Below, piece by piece: positions 1-9,944 of a stretch of DNA of 64,000 nucleotides; the stretch's first letter is position 1; the number at the start of each line of letters is the position of its first letter. The notes under the pieces were generated by a model. It did no database searches. It was not told where the DNA came from and worked only from the letters and a program-made list of their open reading frames with translations. Position numbers and translations under genes: made by a program. This DNA comes from Bacteroidota bacterium. Its GTDB lineage: Bacteria > Bacteroidota > Ignavibacteria > Kapaibacteriales > UBA2268. The stretch lies in NCBI GenBank assembly GCA_004322215.1, contig SCSM01000036.1, forward strand, positions 1 through 64,000. The letters are read 5' to 3'.

Positions 1-2487
1 GAACTTATTCGATAACTTTGCAGTAAAAATATTTCCAGGATTGAAATTCACATAAGTCTTAAATGGAACAACAATCTCCTGCCCAACACAATATGGTCCT
101 ATAACCGGTCCGGCAGTAAGACAAACAGATGCATATTGTATTTCATCATCTTTTGAATCAATTTCAGAAGGGGGTATGACGGGACCGAATTTTGCAATAA
201 ATGCATCTAATGTAATCCTACGGGGTGCTCTTCTTGGATCCGACGAATAAATAGTTGTCGTGTCAATCTGGGTCTGATATGCTCCGGGAGTTGCAACATC
301 ATCCCAACTTCGGGTTCCACCAACAATAATCATATCGCCATTTTTATCTATATCAATATCGCTGCCTCCAATACTCCAACCACTAACACTGTCACAATAA
401 TATGTTCCCCATTGGATTGAACCGTCAGGACCAAATTTTGAGAGAAACTGATTTGAACCTCCACCGGGTGATGATTTATGAGTGCATATTGTAGCTATAT
501 TATTGGCACTGCTTGTTATCCCTGTTAATACAATATTCCTGTATCTGTCTTGAGTTAATCCTAAACCAATATCTGATCCCGAGCCACCGTAATAAGTACC
601 CCAAATTCTTTTACCACTTGTATCAAGTTTAGCTATAAAAGCATCGCTTGTTCCACCACCATAAACCGGTTGCATAGAGTTTGGAGTTGAAATTTCAGTT
701 AGACTTGATGTTGCTCCGGTAATTATAACATTTCCCCAACCATCAGGAAAAACATCACAACCTAAATCAGGATCGCATCCACCATAATACGTGCTCCATT
801 TAATAACTCCCGACGAATCGAATTTTGCGACAAAAGCGTCAAAACTATCGCATGATGAATCTTGATGCGTTCCCGGTGTAGCCAGACCTGCCTTGCTTTT
901 TGATGTTCCGGTTATATATATATTACAAAATTGATCGGATGCAATTGCGGTTCCATAATCATCAACTCCATTAATTCCAAAATATGTTCCCCATTTTCTA
1001 TTACCTGAGGTATCAAAACTGGCAATGAAAGCATCCTTAGTATTACTATTCATTACTGTTTTATATGCTCCCGGGGTTGCAATACCATTTGGACTTTTTG
1101 TCCAACCTGTCAACAGGATGTCTGATTTATTATTGATGCATAAGTTAACACCTTCACTTATGCCACCATCAGTGCTATCGCCGCCATAATATGTTGCCCA
1201 TTTTCTAACCCCGTTTGAATCAAAACGGGCAAGAAATACATCCGTTTCTCCTCTCAGGGTTGTTTGGTAGGCACCGGGGGTAGCTAAAGAATCATCACTG
1301 TAGGTTATACCTGCTACTACAATACTGTTATCAGAGCGTAAACATCCGATACCTGTACCAAAATCAAATGCACAATCAACACTACCATAAACACCACCAT
1401 AGTAAGTACACCACTTTCTTTTTCCTGTTGAATCAAGTTTTACAATAAAAGCATTTGAGCTTGTTGTATCTCCAGTTGTTTTAAATGCACCATTAGAAGC
1501 TAAATGAATAAAACTTGTGGTATAACCGGTAACCACAATATTATTCATTTTATCAACAACCACGGCAAATGCATCATCTTCACGGTCACCGCCATAATAA
1601 GTTCCCCAGATTAATCTCGGGTCAATAATCAGGTCTTTACTCTTATCATAATTTGCTTCGGTAAAACTCAAAATATTATTTTCAAGTTTATATTTTATAT
1701 TAACTGTTTGGTCGGGTTTTAAATTAGATAATGTAGTCTCAGAATTTTTGTTATATTTAATAAAGCTGAATGGAGCCGCTTCTTCGATGTTTCCAAGCGA
1801 AGTTTTTATGATTAATGAACCGTTTTCACTTAAAGATACATTATCAGCACCTGTATATTGGATTTTAATTGATGAGATATTCCCCCCGGGCTTGACGACT
1901 AAATCATATTTAATGTTATTTAATTCTGAATTTTCATTTGTAAAATAATATACAAAATCAATATTGGGATAAATGTTTTTATATGTGATTTTATTATAAT
2001 GATGAACGAATGTTAATCCATTTTCACCAAGATGAGCATAATAGAAATTATTATAATCATCGGACTCGCCTTCCTTAATTATTTCAGGATTTGGATTTGA
2101 GCTGATAAATTGCAAGTCAACGCGGTGTGTTTGAATCGAACTGATAAAATAATTTTTATTAAAACCAAAGTTATCATTAATCAGGAATTCTTTATTAATT
2201 ATTTTATCTTTTGTTTCTACTTTCCGATAAACGTAGCTTACACCATCACTTTTTAAATAAATATTCATATTTCCTGAAGTATGATAGAAAAGGACATCAT
2301 TTCTCTGGACCCCGGAATGGTCAAGGAGTTGTCCTTTGTTTTCCCAAAAACCGGGTTTTTCATTATCAATTAATTTGTTTACAATTGCCGGTGTTAAATT
2401 ATCTTTCTCGAGAGATAACAGTACATCGGGGAATAACAATAAAATAATAATAAATATTGCAGAAAAGAAAAATATTGCTTGTTTCAT
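1..2487 (-). CDS. SBBP-repeat beta-propeller secreted protein (C-terminus off the window)
   Basis: An open frame of 829 codons runs from an ATG at 2487 off the left edge, so the C-terminus is missing. The N-terminus has a hydrophobic signal segment (residues about 1-25). A domain of about 240 residues follows that resembles the N-terminal domain commonly preceding SBBP propellers (it contains FWENKGQL, and later a YYAHLGENG-type stretch). From about residue 300 the protein consists of beta-propeller units of about 55 residues, each with a WGTYYGG-like core, a 'DAF(I/V)AKFDSSG' strand and an 'ITG.T.S' strand. At least eight units are visible. This is the SBBP family, usually exported to the cell surface. 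A T9SS sorting domain would be expected beyond the left edge but cannot be seen. The specific role is unknown. Confidence 0.85.
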   Translation of the reverse strand, partial: MKQAIFFFSAIFIIILLLFPDVLLSLEKDNLTPAIVNKLIDNEKPGFWENKGQLLDHSGVQRNDVLFYHTSGNMNIYLKSDGVSYVYRKVETKDKIINKEFLINDNFGFNKNYFISSIQTHRVDLQFISSNPNPEIIKEGESDDYNNFYYAHLGENGLTFVHHYNKITYKNIYPNIDFVYYFTNENSELNNIKYDLVVKPGGNISSIKIQYTGADNVSLSENGSLIIKTSLGNIEEAAPFSFIKYNKNSETTLSNLKPDQTVNIKYKLENNILSFTEANYDKSKDLIIDPRLIWGTYYGGDREDDAFAVVVDKMNNIVVTGYTTSFIHLASNGAFKTTGDTTSSNAFIVKLDSTGKRKWCTYYGGVYGSVDCAFDFGTGIGCLRSDNSIVVAGITYSDDSLATPGAYQTTLRGETDVFLARFDSNGVRKWATYYGGDSTDGGISEGVNLCINNKSDILLTGWTKSPNGIATPGAYKTVMNSNTKDAFIASFDTSGNRKWGTYFGINGVDDYGTAIASDQFCNIYITGTSKSKAGLATPGTHQDSSCDSFDAFVAKFDSSGVIKWSTYYGGCDPDLGCDVFPDGWGNVIITGATSSLTEISTPNSMQPVYGGGTSDAFIAKLDTSGKRIWGTYYGGSGSDIGLGLTQDRYRNIVLTGITSSANNIATICTHKSSPGGGSNQFLSKFGPDGSIQWGTYYCDSVSGWSIGGSDIDIDKNGDMIIVGGTRSWDDVATPGAYQTQIDTTTIYSSDPRRAPRRITLDAFIAKFGPVIPPSEIDSKDDEIQYASVCLTAGPVIGPYCVGQEIVVPFKTYVNFNPGNIFTAKLSNKF

Positions 2488-2910
2488 ATTATTACCCATA
2501 TTCGATAGTGATAAGAATTTTGACAGAATACTTTTTTCATTAATAAAAAATTCCCATTGCTATTTATATTAATTTTATTCCTGTTAAAACTTGTACAATT
2601 TGTAACTGAACAAGTTACCCTTCAATAATTTTATCTATATAAGTTGGATTTTATTAATACAACTTATATTACTAATAATTTATGAAACAAACGTACCATT
2701 ATTAATCATAAAATCAAATAAATATTTTTTAGAATATTATAAAAAAAATAAAGAAATAATAAAACAGTTAAGTGCCAACTAATAATTCAGTTAGTTTAGT
2801 ATAAGATTGCTTTTATTTTCAAGTTTTCTGCAACCTTTTTATAGTTTTTGTGTTAATAGTGTAAAAGGCAAAATAAAATTAAAAAAACTCAGAAATTTTG
2901 TGGAGGAATC
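2488..2910. other. AT-rich divergent intergenic region
   Basis: This 423-nt region lies between two divergently transcribed secreted-protein genes and has no convincing ORF. It should hold both promoters. The only clear structure is a 10-bp inverted repeat, listed separately, and a smaller 6-bp dyad around 2602-2618. A good Shine-Dalgarno (GGAGG) lies just before 2911. Confidence 0.5.
2637..2669. repeat. 10-bp perfect inverted repeat
   Basis: ATATAAGTTG (2637-2646) and CAACTTATAT (2660-2669) are exact reverse complements around a 13-nt AT-rich spacer. The repeat lies mid-way in the divergent intergenic region. It could be an operator or a weak hairpin. There is no T-tract, so a terminator is unlikely. 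Confidence 0.5.
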
Positions 2911-5724
2911 ATGAAAAAATTAAATTACTATTTCGGAGCATTATTGACAACTTTGGTTGTCACACTTTTGTTCGGAATGATATCCCTGCATGCACAAGAT
3001 GTGCCTAATTCACCTTTGAACCTGACGGCATCCCTGGATTCAACGGGTAAGGATGTTGCCGTTCGGCTCGACTGGCAAAAAGATACAACAGGCCTGCAGC
3101 CGAATTATTTCTTTATTTACATGGCACCGATGGACACTGACGATCCTTCCCAGTTCCAATTTATGTCAAAAATACACATTGAACATAATCAAAATGATTT
3201 TCATTTTTTAGTTCATAACTTAAAAAGCGGACATTATTCATTTTATGTAACAGCCGTATTAATGATGAATGACCAGAGATTCGAGAGCAATCCCTCGTCA
3301 ATCGTCAAAATTGAATTAATACAAAGACCTTTTGTTCACGTAAAACCTGCTGAGCCGATTCGCGGACTTGTCGGAATACCGATAACATTCACCGTAAAAG
3401 CAGAAACAAATACAGACTGTTCAATTCTGTTCGAATTGGTAAAAGGTCCCGACGGAATGACAATAGATGCAGGATTGGGATTAGTAACATGGGTTCCACT
3501 CGTTAACGGACAATTTAAATTTACAGTAAAGGCAACGCTTGCCTGCGATACAAACGTTTTTGGTTTTGGTGAATTTAAAGTAATGGTAGGAGATTCTTCT
3601 CATAACCAGGCATTTGTCCATATCGTCTCGAAGCCAAATGAAAGAGCAAAGCCGGGAGAACCCTACACTTATGAAGTGAAAGCAGAATCGAACATCAATT
3701 GCCCAATATTATTTGAATTGTTACCTGAACACCCGGATGGAATGACGATAGACCAGCAGACAGGGGTTATTTCATGGACACCCTTGAGTGCCGGTTCGTA
3801 TCATGTTGGCGTAAGGGCTTATCTCGAGTGCCAGCCGGATGTATTCGCAAAACAGCAATTCAAAGTCAAGGTCGGCGACGACACTGCATTTGCAATGGTG
3901 AAGATTGTTTCGAGACCAATCGAGCATGCGGCACCTAATTCGCAATATGTATATGAAGTGAAAGCGGAAACAAACACAGATTGCCATATTTTATACGAAC
4001 TAATCGAGCATCCCGATGGAATGACGATAGATTCAAATGGAAGAATTACATGGCAGACACCTGCTGACGGAAGTTTCCACGTTGCAGTGAAAGCATCATT
4101 GGATTGCAGACCTGAAATATCATTTACACAGAAATTCACAATTAAAGTCGGTCAGGGAGATGATAAGCCAAGATGCGCTTTAATTTATGGTACCGCAACA
4201 TTCGATGGCGACAGCACTATTGTCAAAGAAGGAGTTGTCAAGGCATGGAGTATAGATTCAAATTCAAAAGACCATCCACTTTATGTGGGACAAATTAAGA
4301 ACGGCGAATTTTCTGTCAGAGTTAACGATGGGACATTTATTCTTGTGTTCTCAGGTCCTCAATTCAAAGAAGAGTGGTATGAAAATTCCAGGACAAAGGA
4401 TTCAGCAACAAAAATAACCGTTGCATGCGGAGATTCGATTACATTAAACGTCGTACTCGAAAAGCTTCCCGAACCGAAACATTTCAAGGTTAGCGGTAAA
4501 GTTACTTCAGAGAGTGACGGCAGTCCCGTTATGGCAAGAATCGAATTTATTCCTGTCGAAAAAATGCACGGCAGAGACGGGCATGATGACAACAAGAACG
4601 GATTCCAGACAAAGACCGATGCCGAAGGCAACTATGAAATATCATTGCCGAATACATTTTCATACATTGCTCATGCGATTCCGACTACTGAGGACAGGAA
4701 GTTTGCAGACCAATACTATAACCTGGTTTCCGACCCGCTCGAAGCAGATATTTTAGTATTGACAGGGGACTTGACGGGAATTGACTTTGTATTGAAGCAA
4801 TTCGAAGAGAAGAATAACGGCTTCAGCGGTTATGTAGAAAATCAGAATGGCGAAAGAATCAGGGCTCACGTAATAGCACATTTAGTCAATTCAAACGGAC
4901 ATGATAAAAAATACAACAGGTCTGTAGAAACAGACGAGCAGGGCAATTTCAGCTTCAATCATCTTGTTGTCGGAGAATACATATTGTTATCAATTCCATT
5001 CGACAGGATTTATGTCCCGGGTTATTATAAATTAGATGATTTCGTTGTGTTGAAATGGCGCGATGCAACAAGAATCGAGGTCGGCGATTCGATAATAGGC
5101 GAGCCATTTATAGTGAAGCATACAACAAGAGATAGTATTCTCGGCGTTGCACATATTGAAGGAAATATAACAGCAAATACATTGTCAATCGGCAAATCGG
5201 GTGACCACACACAAGCGGGAGAACCGCTTGCAGGAGCATTCGTTTATATCCTCAATGAAAATGGCTTTGTAAGTGATTATGTATTCAGCGACAATCTCGG
5301 CAACTTCGAGATGTCGGAACTTGGAGCAGGCACTTATACACTGGTTGCCGACAAAATCGGTTACTATTCTTTGGAACAGACAATAACAACCGATTATGAT
5401 TCAAAATCAAATGTCAGCGTTAATTTCGCTATGACTGAACTTCCGACTGAAGTCAGCGACGAAACAAATAATATCAATGACGCATTAATTTATCCATCAC
5501 CGAGCAACAATAAAGCTACATTAAGATTTGACGCTTCTGCAGGAAGCAGCAAAATTATATTGTACGGCTCAAACGGCATGCAGCTTGAAGAATTCGATGT
5601 TCAGACAGTTCAGGGTTCAAATACTTTTGAACTTAATCTGGGCAGCCAGCCAAACGGAGCTTACTTCGTAAGAATAATAAATAACAATAGAATCATAACT
5701 ATACCTGTGAGAGTTGTGAGATAA
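2911..5724 (+). CDS. Secreted T9SS cargo with Ig-like and carboxypeptidase-regulatory repeats
   Basis: This 937-residue protein starts at an ATG preceded by a strong GGAGG. Residues 1-28 form a signal peptide ending near HAQ. A fibronectin III-like domain (about 31-135) comes next. Three tandem units of about 97 residues follow (about 136-420), each with a conserved 'N.(D/N)C.ILFEL' stretch, 'PDGMTID', 'G.ITW.P' and 'VKA.L.C', which is the putative-Ig (He_PIG-like) pattern. Paired cysteines at the same places suggest one disulfide per unit. Several carboxypeptidase regulatory-like beta-sandwiches follow (about 425-850). The last 80 residues, with 'IYPSPSNN', 'GSNGMQ' and 'GAYFVRI', are a T9SS type A sorting domain. 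It is probably exported to the cell surface. Function unknown. A strong terminator follows. Confidence 0.9.
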   Translation: MKKLNYYFGALLTTLVVTLLFGMISLHAQDVPNSPLNLTASLDSTGKDVAVRLDWQKDTTGLQPNYFFIYMAPMDTDDPSQFQFMSKIHIEHNQNDFHFLVHNLKSGHYSFYVTAVLMMNDQRFESNPSSIVKIELIQRPFVHVKPAEPIRGLVGIPITFTVKAETNTDCSILFELVKGPDGMTIDAGLGLVTWVPLVNGQFKFTVKATLACDTNVFGFGEFKVMVGDSSHNQAFVHIVSKPNERAKPGEPYTYEVKAESNINCPILFELLPEHPDGMTIDQQTGVISWTPLSAGSYHVGVRAYLECQPDVFAKQQFKVKVGDDTAFAMVKIVSRPIEHAAPNSQYVYEVKAETNTDCHILYELIEHPDGMTIDSNGRITWQTPADGSFHVAVKASLDCRPEISFTQKFTIKVGQGDDKPRCALIYGTATFDGDSTIVKEGVVKAWSIDSNSKDHPLYVGQIKNGEFSVRVNDGTFILVFSGPQFKEEWYENSRTKDSATKITVACGDSITLNVVLEKLPEPKHFKVSGKVTSESDGSPVMARIEFIPVEKMHGRDGHDDNKNGFQTKTDAEGNYEISLPNTFSYIAHAIPTTEDRKFADQYYNLVSDPLEADILVLTGDLTGIDFVLKQFEEKNNGFSGYVENQNGERIRAHVIAHLVNSNGHDKKYNRSVETDEQGNFSFNHLVVGEYILLSIPFDRIYVPGYYKLDDFVVLKWRDATRIEVGDSIIGEPFIVKHTTRDSILGVAHIEGNITANTLSIGKSGDHTQAGEPLAGAFVYILNENGFVSDYVFSDNLGNFEMSELGAGTYTLVADKIGYYSLEQTITTDYDSKSNVSVNFAMTELPTEVSDETNNINDALIYPSPSNNKATLRFDASAGSSKIILYGSNGMQLEEFDVQTVQGSNTFELNLGSQPNGAYFVRIINNNRIITIPVRVVR

Positions 5725-5752
5725 TCAGGATTACCTGAATGAGGGAGTGTGT

Positions 5753-5788
5753 AAGCCGGGGAGTAATACTCTCCGGCTTTCTTTTTTT
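5753..5788 (+). terminator. Rho-independent terminator after the Ig-like T9SS gene
   Basis: An 11-bp stem (5753-5763 with 5769-5779, one G-T pair) around a TAATA loop, G+C-rich in the middle, is followed by a T-rich run to 5788. It begins 28 nt after the stop codon at 5724. Confidence 0.9.
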
Positions 5789-6012
5789 ACTCCTGTCAAC
5801 CGTGAAACCTGCAAACGACATGAAAGACAAATCCTCGAATTGAAATATAAATAATAAATTTGTCACTAAAATTACTTTTCCGTAATTTTCAAAATTAATA
5901 CTAAAAGCTATTCCCGAAATCAACTTTGGAATGGATGAAATTGCCGTGAAAAATAATTTGGAATTGATATAATGTATATAAATTTCTTAATTAATTCTTA
6001 GGTATTTTATTT

Positions 6013-7962
6013 ATGCGTTTAATAGTAATTATTTTTCTCTTATGTATAAGTACCTTTTCACTTTTATCTCAAAATTATAATGAGTCAGAACTCGAAACAA
6101 TACTCGAAAAAATATCTGCCGAGACCGGGTCATCTCCATTGATAGATGAAATAGAGAAGTATATCGAAAAGCCACTGTCGCTAAAAAACGCCACAGTAGA
6201 AGAATTAGTACAAATACCCGGATTCAGCACTTCGATAGCCCGGTTAATTCTCGAAATTACATATTATTCGGATGCTGATTATGATGATATAGATGCAAAA
6301 CTCAATTTGACCGATGAACAGATGTACCTGCTGAAACTATGTACAACACTCGAAGAATCTCCTAAAATTGCAAAAAGAAAAAGCGTATATATCAGGTTGA
6401 GAAACCAGAACAGGTTTCAGACACAAAGTGGCTTCGAGACAGATTCATTCAAAGGCACTTCATTGAACCTTTATCAAAAATCCACTCTGTATTACAAGAA
6501 TATTTCTGCGGGGTTTCTATTCGACAAAGACCCGGGTGAACAATTTGTAACAAACTTTTCGACGGGATTTATTTCAGGAAATGTTTCCAATACCCGCTTT
6601 ATTATGGGTGATTTTTATGTCGAAAACGGAATGGGGAGCATTCTTTGGAAGAGCTATGGCATGAGAAAAGGAGCAGAAGTAATATCCCCCGTAATGCAGA
6701 TAGGAAGCGGAATCAAGCCCTACCGTTCTTCGGTAGATTATAATTTTTTCCGGGGAATGGCATTGCAAAGCAACTGGGAATTTTCGAAAGATGCAAACTT
6801 ATCATCAATATTTTGGATATCTTTCTCCCCGAGAGCAGCAAATATTGATTCATCAGGATGTTATGTTACATCTGTTTATACAACAGGTTATTACAGAACA
6901 AATAATGAGATTCAAAAAAAGAATAAACTAATTGAAAAGTCATTAGGCGGAAATCTTGAATTGCAGTTAGCAAAACTGAAATTCGGCTTTACGTCATACT
7001 TTATGGATTATTCGAAAGAAATCACAAGCACAGCCAAAAACACATTCAGCGGCAAATCCGGATTTTTATCATCTGCTTATGGCTTTTTATTTTTCGACAA
7101 TTCATCCTTTGCAGCAGAAGTTTGCAGTGATTCTAAAGGAAATTTGGGAGGTAAATCTTCGGTACAAATAAAGCTCGGTGATTTAGAATTTGCATGCCAT
7201 TACAGGTATTTCATGTCGAACTTCCGTTCACCTTACGGTTATAACCTGGGAGAATCCGATGCTCCTGCCAACGAGAAAGGATTATACACGGGACTATTAT
7301 GGAAAATCACAAGGAAATTCAATATATCGTTGTATGCCGATTTATATAAGAACATATCTGCGACTGAAAATCTTCCGATACCGAAAAAGGGAATAGATGT
7401 GTTCTCAGAAATTGTATATGACTTTGCCTCACGAACAAGAATCAGAATGCGGCTGAGGAATGAGAACAGCATTGATAATTACAAAATTGATTCGGTTTCT
7501 TATTCATCTTATACAAAAAATATTTCGAGAGTGCGGCTTGATTTAATACAAGGTTTTGGAAAAAAAATCAGGGCATACATCAGGGGTGAAATTGTTTATT
7601 CATCATTTAGAAACATCAAACCGGATGAAAAGGGTTTCCTGACTTTTGCTGATTTAAGCTGGGAGCCACATCCAACTCTTCAATTAGGGGGCAGGATTAC
7701 ATATTTCTCGACAGACAGCTATGATTCTGCCATCTGGCAGTTCGAATCAATCGTACCCGGTTATTACCTTACATTTCCAATGTATGGGAAGGGGATAAAG
7801 TTATTCATATATGCAGGATACACACCGTTCGATGCTGTCACACTCGGTTTGAGGTATTCTATATTAACCAAATCAGGAGTCGAGTCGCTGGGAAGCGATT
7901 ATAATGAAATACAGGGAAATAAAGACAGCCGTCTGTATTTGGAGTTGGATGTGAGATTGTAA
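6013..7962 (+). CDS. Helix-hairpin-helix domain outer-membrane beta-barrel protein
   Basis: This 649-residue protein has a signal peptide (about 1-20). A helix-hairpin-helix motif (about 53-85; 'NATVEELVQIPGF' then 'IARLI') resembles the ComEA/PF12836 type. About 530 residues of alternating polar and aromatic beta strands follow ('NRFQTQSG', 'YLTFPMYGKG', 'LYLELDVRL' at the end), consistent with an outer-membrane barrel or porin-like fold. This pairing of a short HhH region with a barrel is widespread in Bacteroidota and Chlorobiota but has no established function that I know of. It stands alone: a terminator lies upstream and a minus-strand gene converges downstream. The assignment to the outer membrane is an inference from the strand pattern. 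Confidence 0.75.
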   Translation: MRLIVIIFLLCISTFSLLSQNYNESELETILEKISAETGSSPLIDEIEKYIEKPLSLKNATVEELVQIPGFSTSIARLILEITYYSDADYDDIDAKLNLTDEQMYLLKLCTTLEESPKIAKRKSVYIRLRNQNRFQTQSGFETDSFKGTSLNLYQKSTLYYKNISAGFLFDKDPGEQFVTNFSTGFISGNVSNTRFIMGDFYVENGMGSILWKSYGMRKGAEVISPVMQIGSGIKPYRSSVDYNFFRGMALQSNWEFSKDANLSSIFWISFSPRAANIDSSGCYVTSVYTTGYYRTNNEIQKKNKLIEKSLGGNLELQLAKLKFGFTSYFMDYSKEITSTAKNTFSGKSGFLSSAYGFLFFDNSSFAAEVCSDSKGNLGGKSSVQIKLGDLEFACHYRYFMSNFRSPYGYNLGESDAPANEKGLYTGLLWKITRKFNISLYADLYKNISATENLPIPKKGIDVFSEIVYDFASRTRIRMRLRNENSIDNYKIDSVSYSSYTKNISRVRLDLIQGFGKKIRAYIRGEIVYSSFRNIKPDEKGFLTFADLSWEPHPTLQLGGRITYFSTDSYDSAIWQFESIVPGYYLTFPMYGKGIKLFIYAGYTPFDAVTLGLRYSILTKSGVESLGSDYNEIQGNKDSRLYLELDVRL

Positions 7963-8086
7963 TTTAAAATATACAATTTATAATTTTCAATTATTAATTA
8001 TAAAATTTAAATTAATTGGAACTAAATCCTGCTTTCTTTTGAGAAACTGATTTTTTTAATTCTAAAATTAAAAATTCTATTATGAT

Positions 8087-9499
8087 TTACCTGTTAATCA
8101 TCAGCTTAAACAATGATGTTGATGTTCCTGTCTGTAATTTCAGGAAATACATTCCTTCTGCTAAAAATCCGGTATTGATATTTTCTACATAATCATTCAC
8201 TGTTTTATTTTCATCAACGAGAGTTATGATTTCCTTACCCATAAAATTATACAATGTAAGGTTCACATGAGAATCATTTGATAATGAATAATTAATGCTA
8301 ACCTTGTCTTTAGCCGGATTAGGATAAATCAAATTTATTTTAGATTGATTCGTGAATTTACTAATATTTGAATAAATATCTTTAATCAGAATCAATCTTC
8401 CATCACTTGTACCAATCACAAAACTGGAATCATTTGATAAATCAAAACAGGTAGCATTCACATCATTGATAACCAGTGACTCACTTGATTCTGTGTCTTT
8501 GAGATGAATGAAATGAATGATTAAATTTTTATTATTGTTTTCCCATTTAATCAAATATTTCATGTCTTTCGAAAATATAATTCTATCATTATAGTATCCA
8601 CTAAAATAAAAATTGTCTGCAACCATAGAAAGTTCACCGGTTTCCGTATCCCAAAACTTTATTTTATTATCCTCAAAAACAGCTAAATATTTCGAATCCG
8701 GAGTGAATAAAAAATAATCAGGTGTATTAGGTTTAGCATATTCGCTTTCAGTTGAAAAACAATCTAAAATAAAATCTGTGTCACTTAATAGAGTATTAAC
8801 GAGTTCAAAATAATAATTGAATTCATGCTTATAATAATTAAAATAATCTCTCGAAGTTGTATATTCAGTATATCCGCAAATGGCATATTTTTTTCCATCA
8901 GGTGAATATTCAAATTTATAAGGCACTATATCTGGCTTTAGAAAATTATGTTCACAACTATCGAAACAACATTCAAAATAATCCCCAATTATACCAGTTT
9001 GATAGGCACCAAAACGGTTATAATTTGTTTCAGATGATAATAATACACAATTTGTGGTAGGATTGAATTTAATAAATTTATTATTCATGTCAACTGAACC
9101 CCAGGGTTCATAATTGCTATAAGTCCCCAATTGACATTTTATATTTTTATTTTCAATATCAAAAATAAATAATGAATCAATATTATCTACGCTTCTGTAG
9201 TTGTAAGCGAAATATTTATTATCTGTTGATATATCATACATATTAAACTGATAATCTGCCATTTTAATTTCTTTAAGAAGTGTACCGGTTTCAGTATCCC
9301 ACTTTCTTAAGATTTTATCATTGCTATAACTGAGAATGCTTTTATCGTCAGGTGAGAAATTAACGTAAGAATATTGAGAGGTTATAAATTTATTTTCGAG
9401 GTAATTGCCTTTGTCAATCCAGCCGCTCTCCTTCTGGCTTTTGGCATATTGAAAAGCAAGAGCAATTAATAATATAATTATAAATAATACTCTTTTCAC
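8087..9499 (-). CDS. Secreted WD40-like propeller protein with T9SS sorting domain
   Basis: 470 residues, starting with GTG at 9499. A signal peptide covers residues 1-21. The body has WD40-like or quinoprotein-like units such as 'YSPDGKKYAICG', 'FTPDSKYLAVFEDNKIKFWD' and 'RKWDTETGTLLKEI', probably one propeller. The C-terminal 80 residues ('LIYPNPAKDKVSINY', 'YNFMGKEI', 'GMYFLKLQTG') form a T9SS type A sorting domain. A 29-bp motif centred about 50 nt upstream of the start also occurs before the two GLUG-type genes at 21-23 kb and 26-28 kb, suggesting a shared promoter. The ligand of the propeller cannot be predicted. Confidence 0.85.
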   Translation of the reverse strand: MKRVLFIIILLIALAFQYAKSQKESGWIDKGNYLENKFITSQYSYVNFSPDDKSILSYSNDKILRKWDTETGTLLKEIKMADYQFNMYDISTDNKYFAYNYRSVDNIDSLFIFDIENKNIKCQLGTYSNYEPWGSVDMNNKFIKFNPTTNCVLLSSETNYNRFGAYQTGIIGDYFECCFDSCEHNFLKPDIVPYKFEYSPDGKKYAICGYTEYTTSRDYFNYYKHEFNYYFELVNTLLSDTDFILDCFSTESEYAKPNTPDYFLFTPDSKYLAVFEDNKIKFWDTETGELSMVADNFYFSGYYNDRIIFSKDMKYLIKWENNNKNLIIHFIHLKDTESSESLVINDVNATCFDLSNDSSFVIGTSDGRLILIKDIYSNISKFTNQSKINLIYPNPAKDKVSINYSLSNDSHVNLTLYNFMGKEIITLVDENKTVNDYVENINTGFLAEGMYFLKLQTGTSTSLFKLMINR

Positions 9500-9534
9500 G
9501 GACTTTTTACCAAATTTGTTATGTCATAATATAT

Positions 9535-9563
9535 AAAGACACATGAAACTGGAATTGGTCTCA
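9535..9563 (-). promoter_or_regulatory. Shared 29-bp upstream motif (copy 1)
   Basis: On the plus strand this copy begins AAAGACACAT and ends GGTCTCA. It aligns without gaps to 23326-23354 and 27618-27646 with about 6 mismatches. In all three places it sits 31-35 nt upstream of a start codon of a T9SS cargo gene, which fits a promoter position. The factor that reads it is unknown. Confidence 0.55.
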
Positions 9564-9567
9564 GAAA

Positions 9568-9813
9568 TTACAAATTTTTCTTATTATCTTGCCTGACTTC
9601 TTTTATAATTTTTCCTATATCCTTTTGCCTAATTCCACTTGCTTTTATTTTTTTTCCAATATTATTCCATATTTTATCAATTTCCTGCTCAATTGAATAT
9701 CTTTCTTTCCGGACTACTTCAACTATTTCTGTAATATCATCCATTGATATAGGAATATCTTTCATTCGCTCTCTGAAATCTATCAGCCATTCTTTGAGCT
9801 CCTTTTCATCCAT
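9568..9813 (-). CDS. Small antitoxin-like protein, no toxin partner
   Basis: 81 residues, highly charged and predicted helical. The C-terminal half ('IWNNIGKKIKASGIRQKDI' then 'IIKEVRQ') resembles the tail of many VapB-like antitoxins, which end in a G-x-x-x-x-D-I-x-x-x-I-x-x-x-R pattern and bind a PIN-domain toxin. The N-terminal half lacks a recognisable AbrB or ribbon-helix-helix DNA-binding motif. The partner toxin would be expected immediately downstream, but only 68 nt separate it from the WD40-like gene, so no toxin is present. It could be an orphan antitoxin or an unrelated small regulator. The similarity is weak. Confidence 0.5.
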   Translation of the reverse strand: MDEKELKEWLIDFRERMKDIPISMDDITEIVEVVRKERYSIEQEIDKIWNNIGKKIKASGIRQKDIGKIIKEVRQDNKKNL

Positions 9814-9944
9814 TTTGATTTAATCAATAAAATTAATAAACCTTATTATAACCTTTTAACCTTAGTAAAAAACTTATTCAGCATCCATCAACCTTATTAA
9901 CGTTTCATCATGTAATTTAAGTTTTTATTTTTATCCCAAAATAC

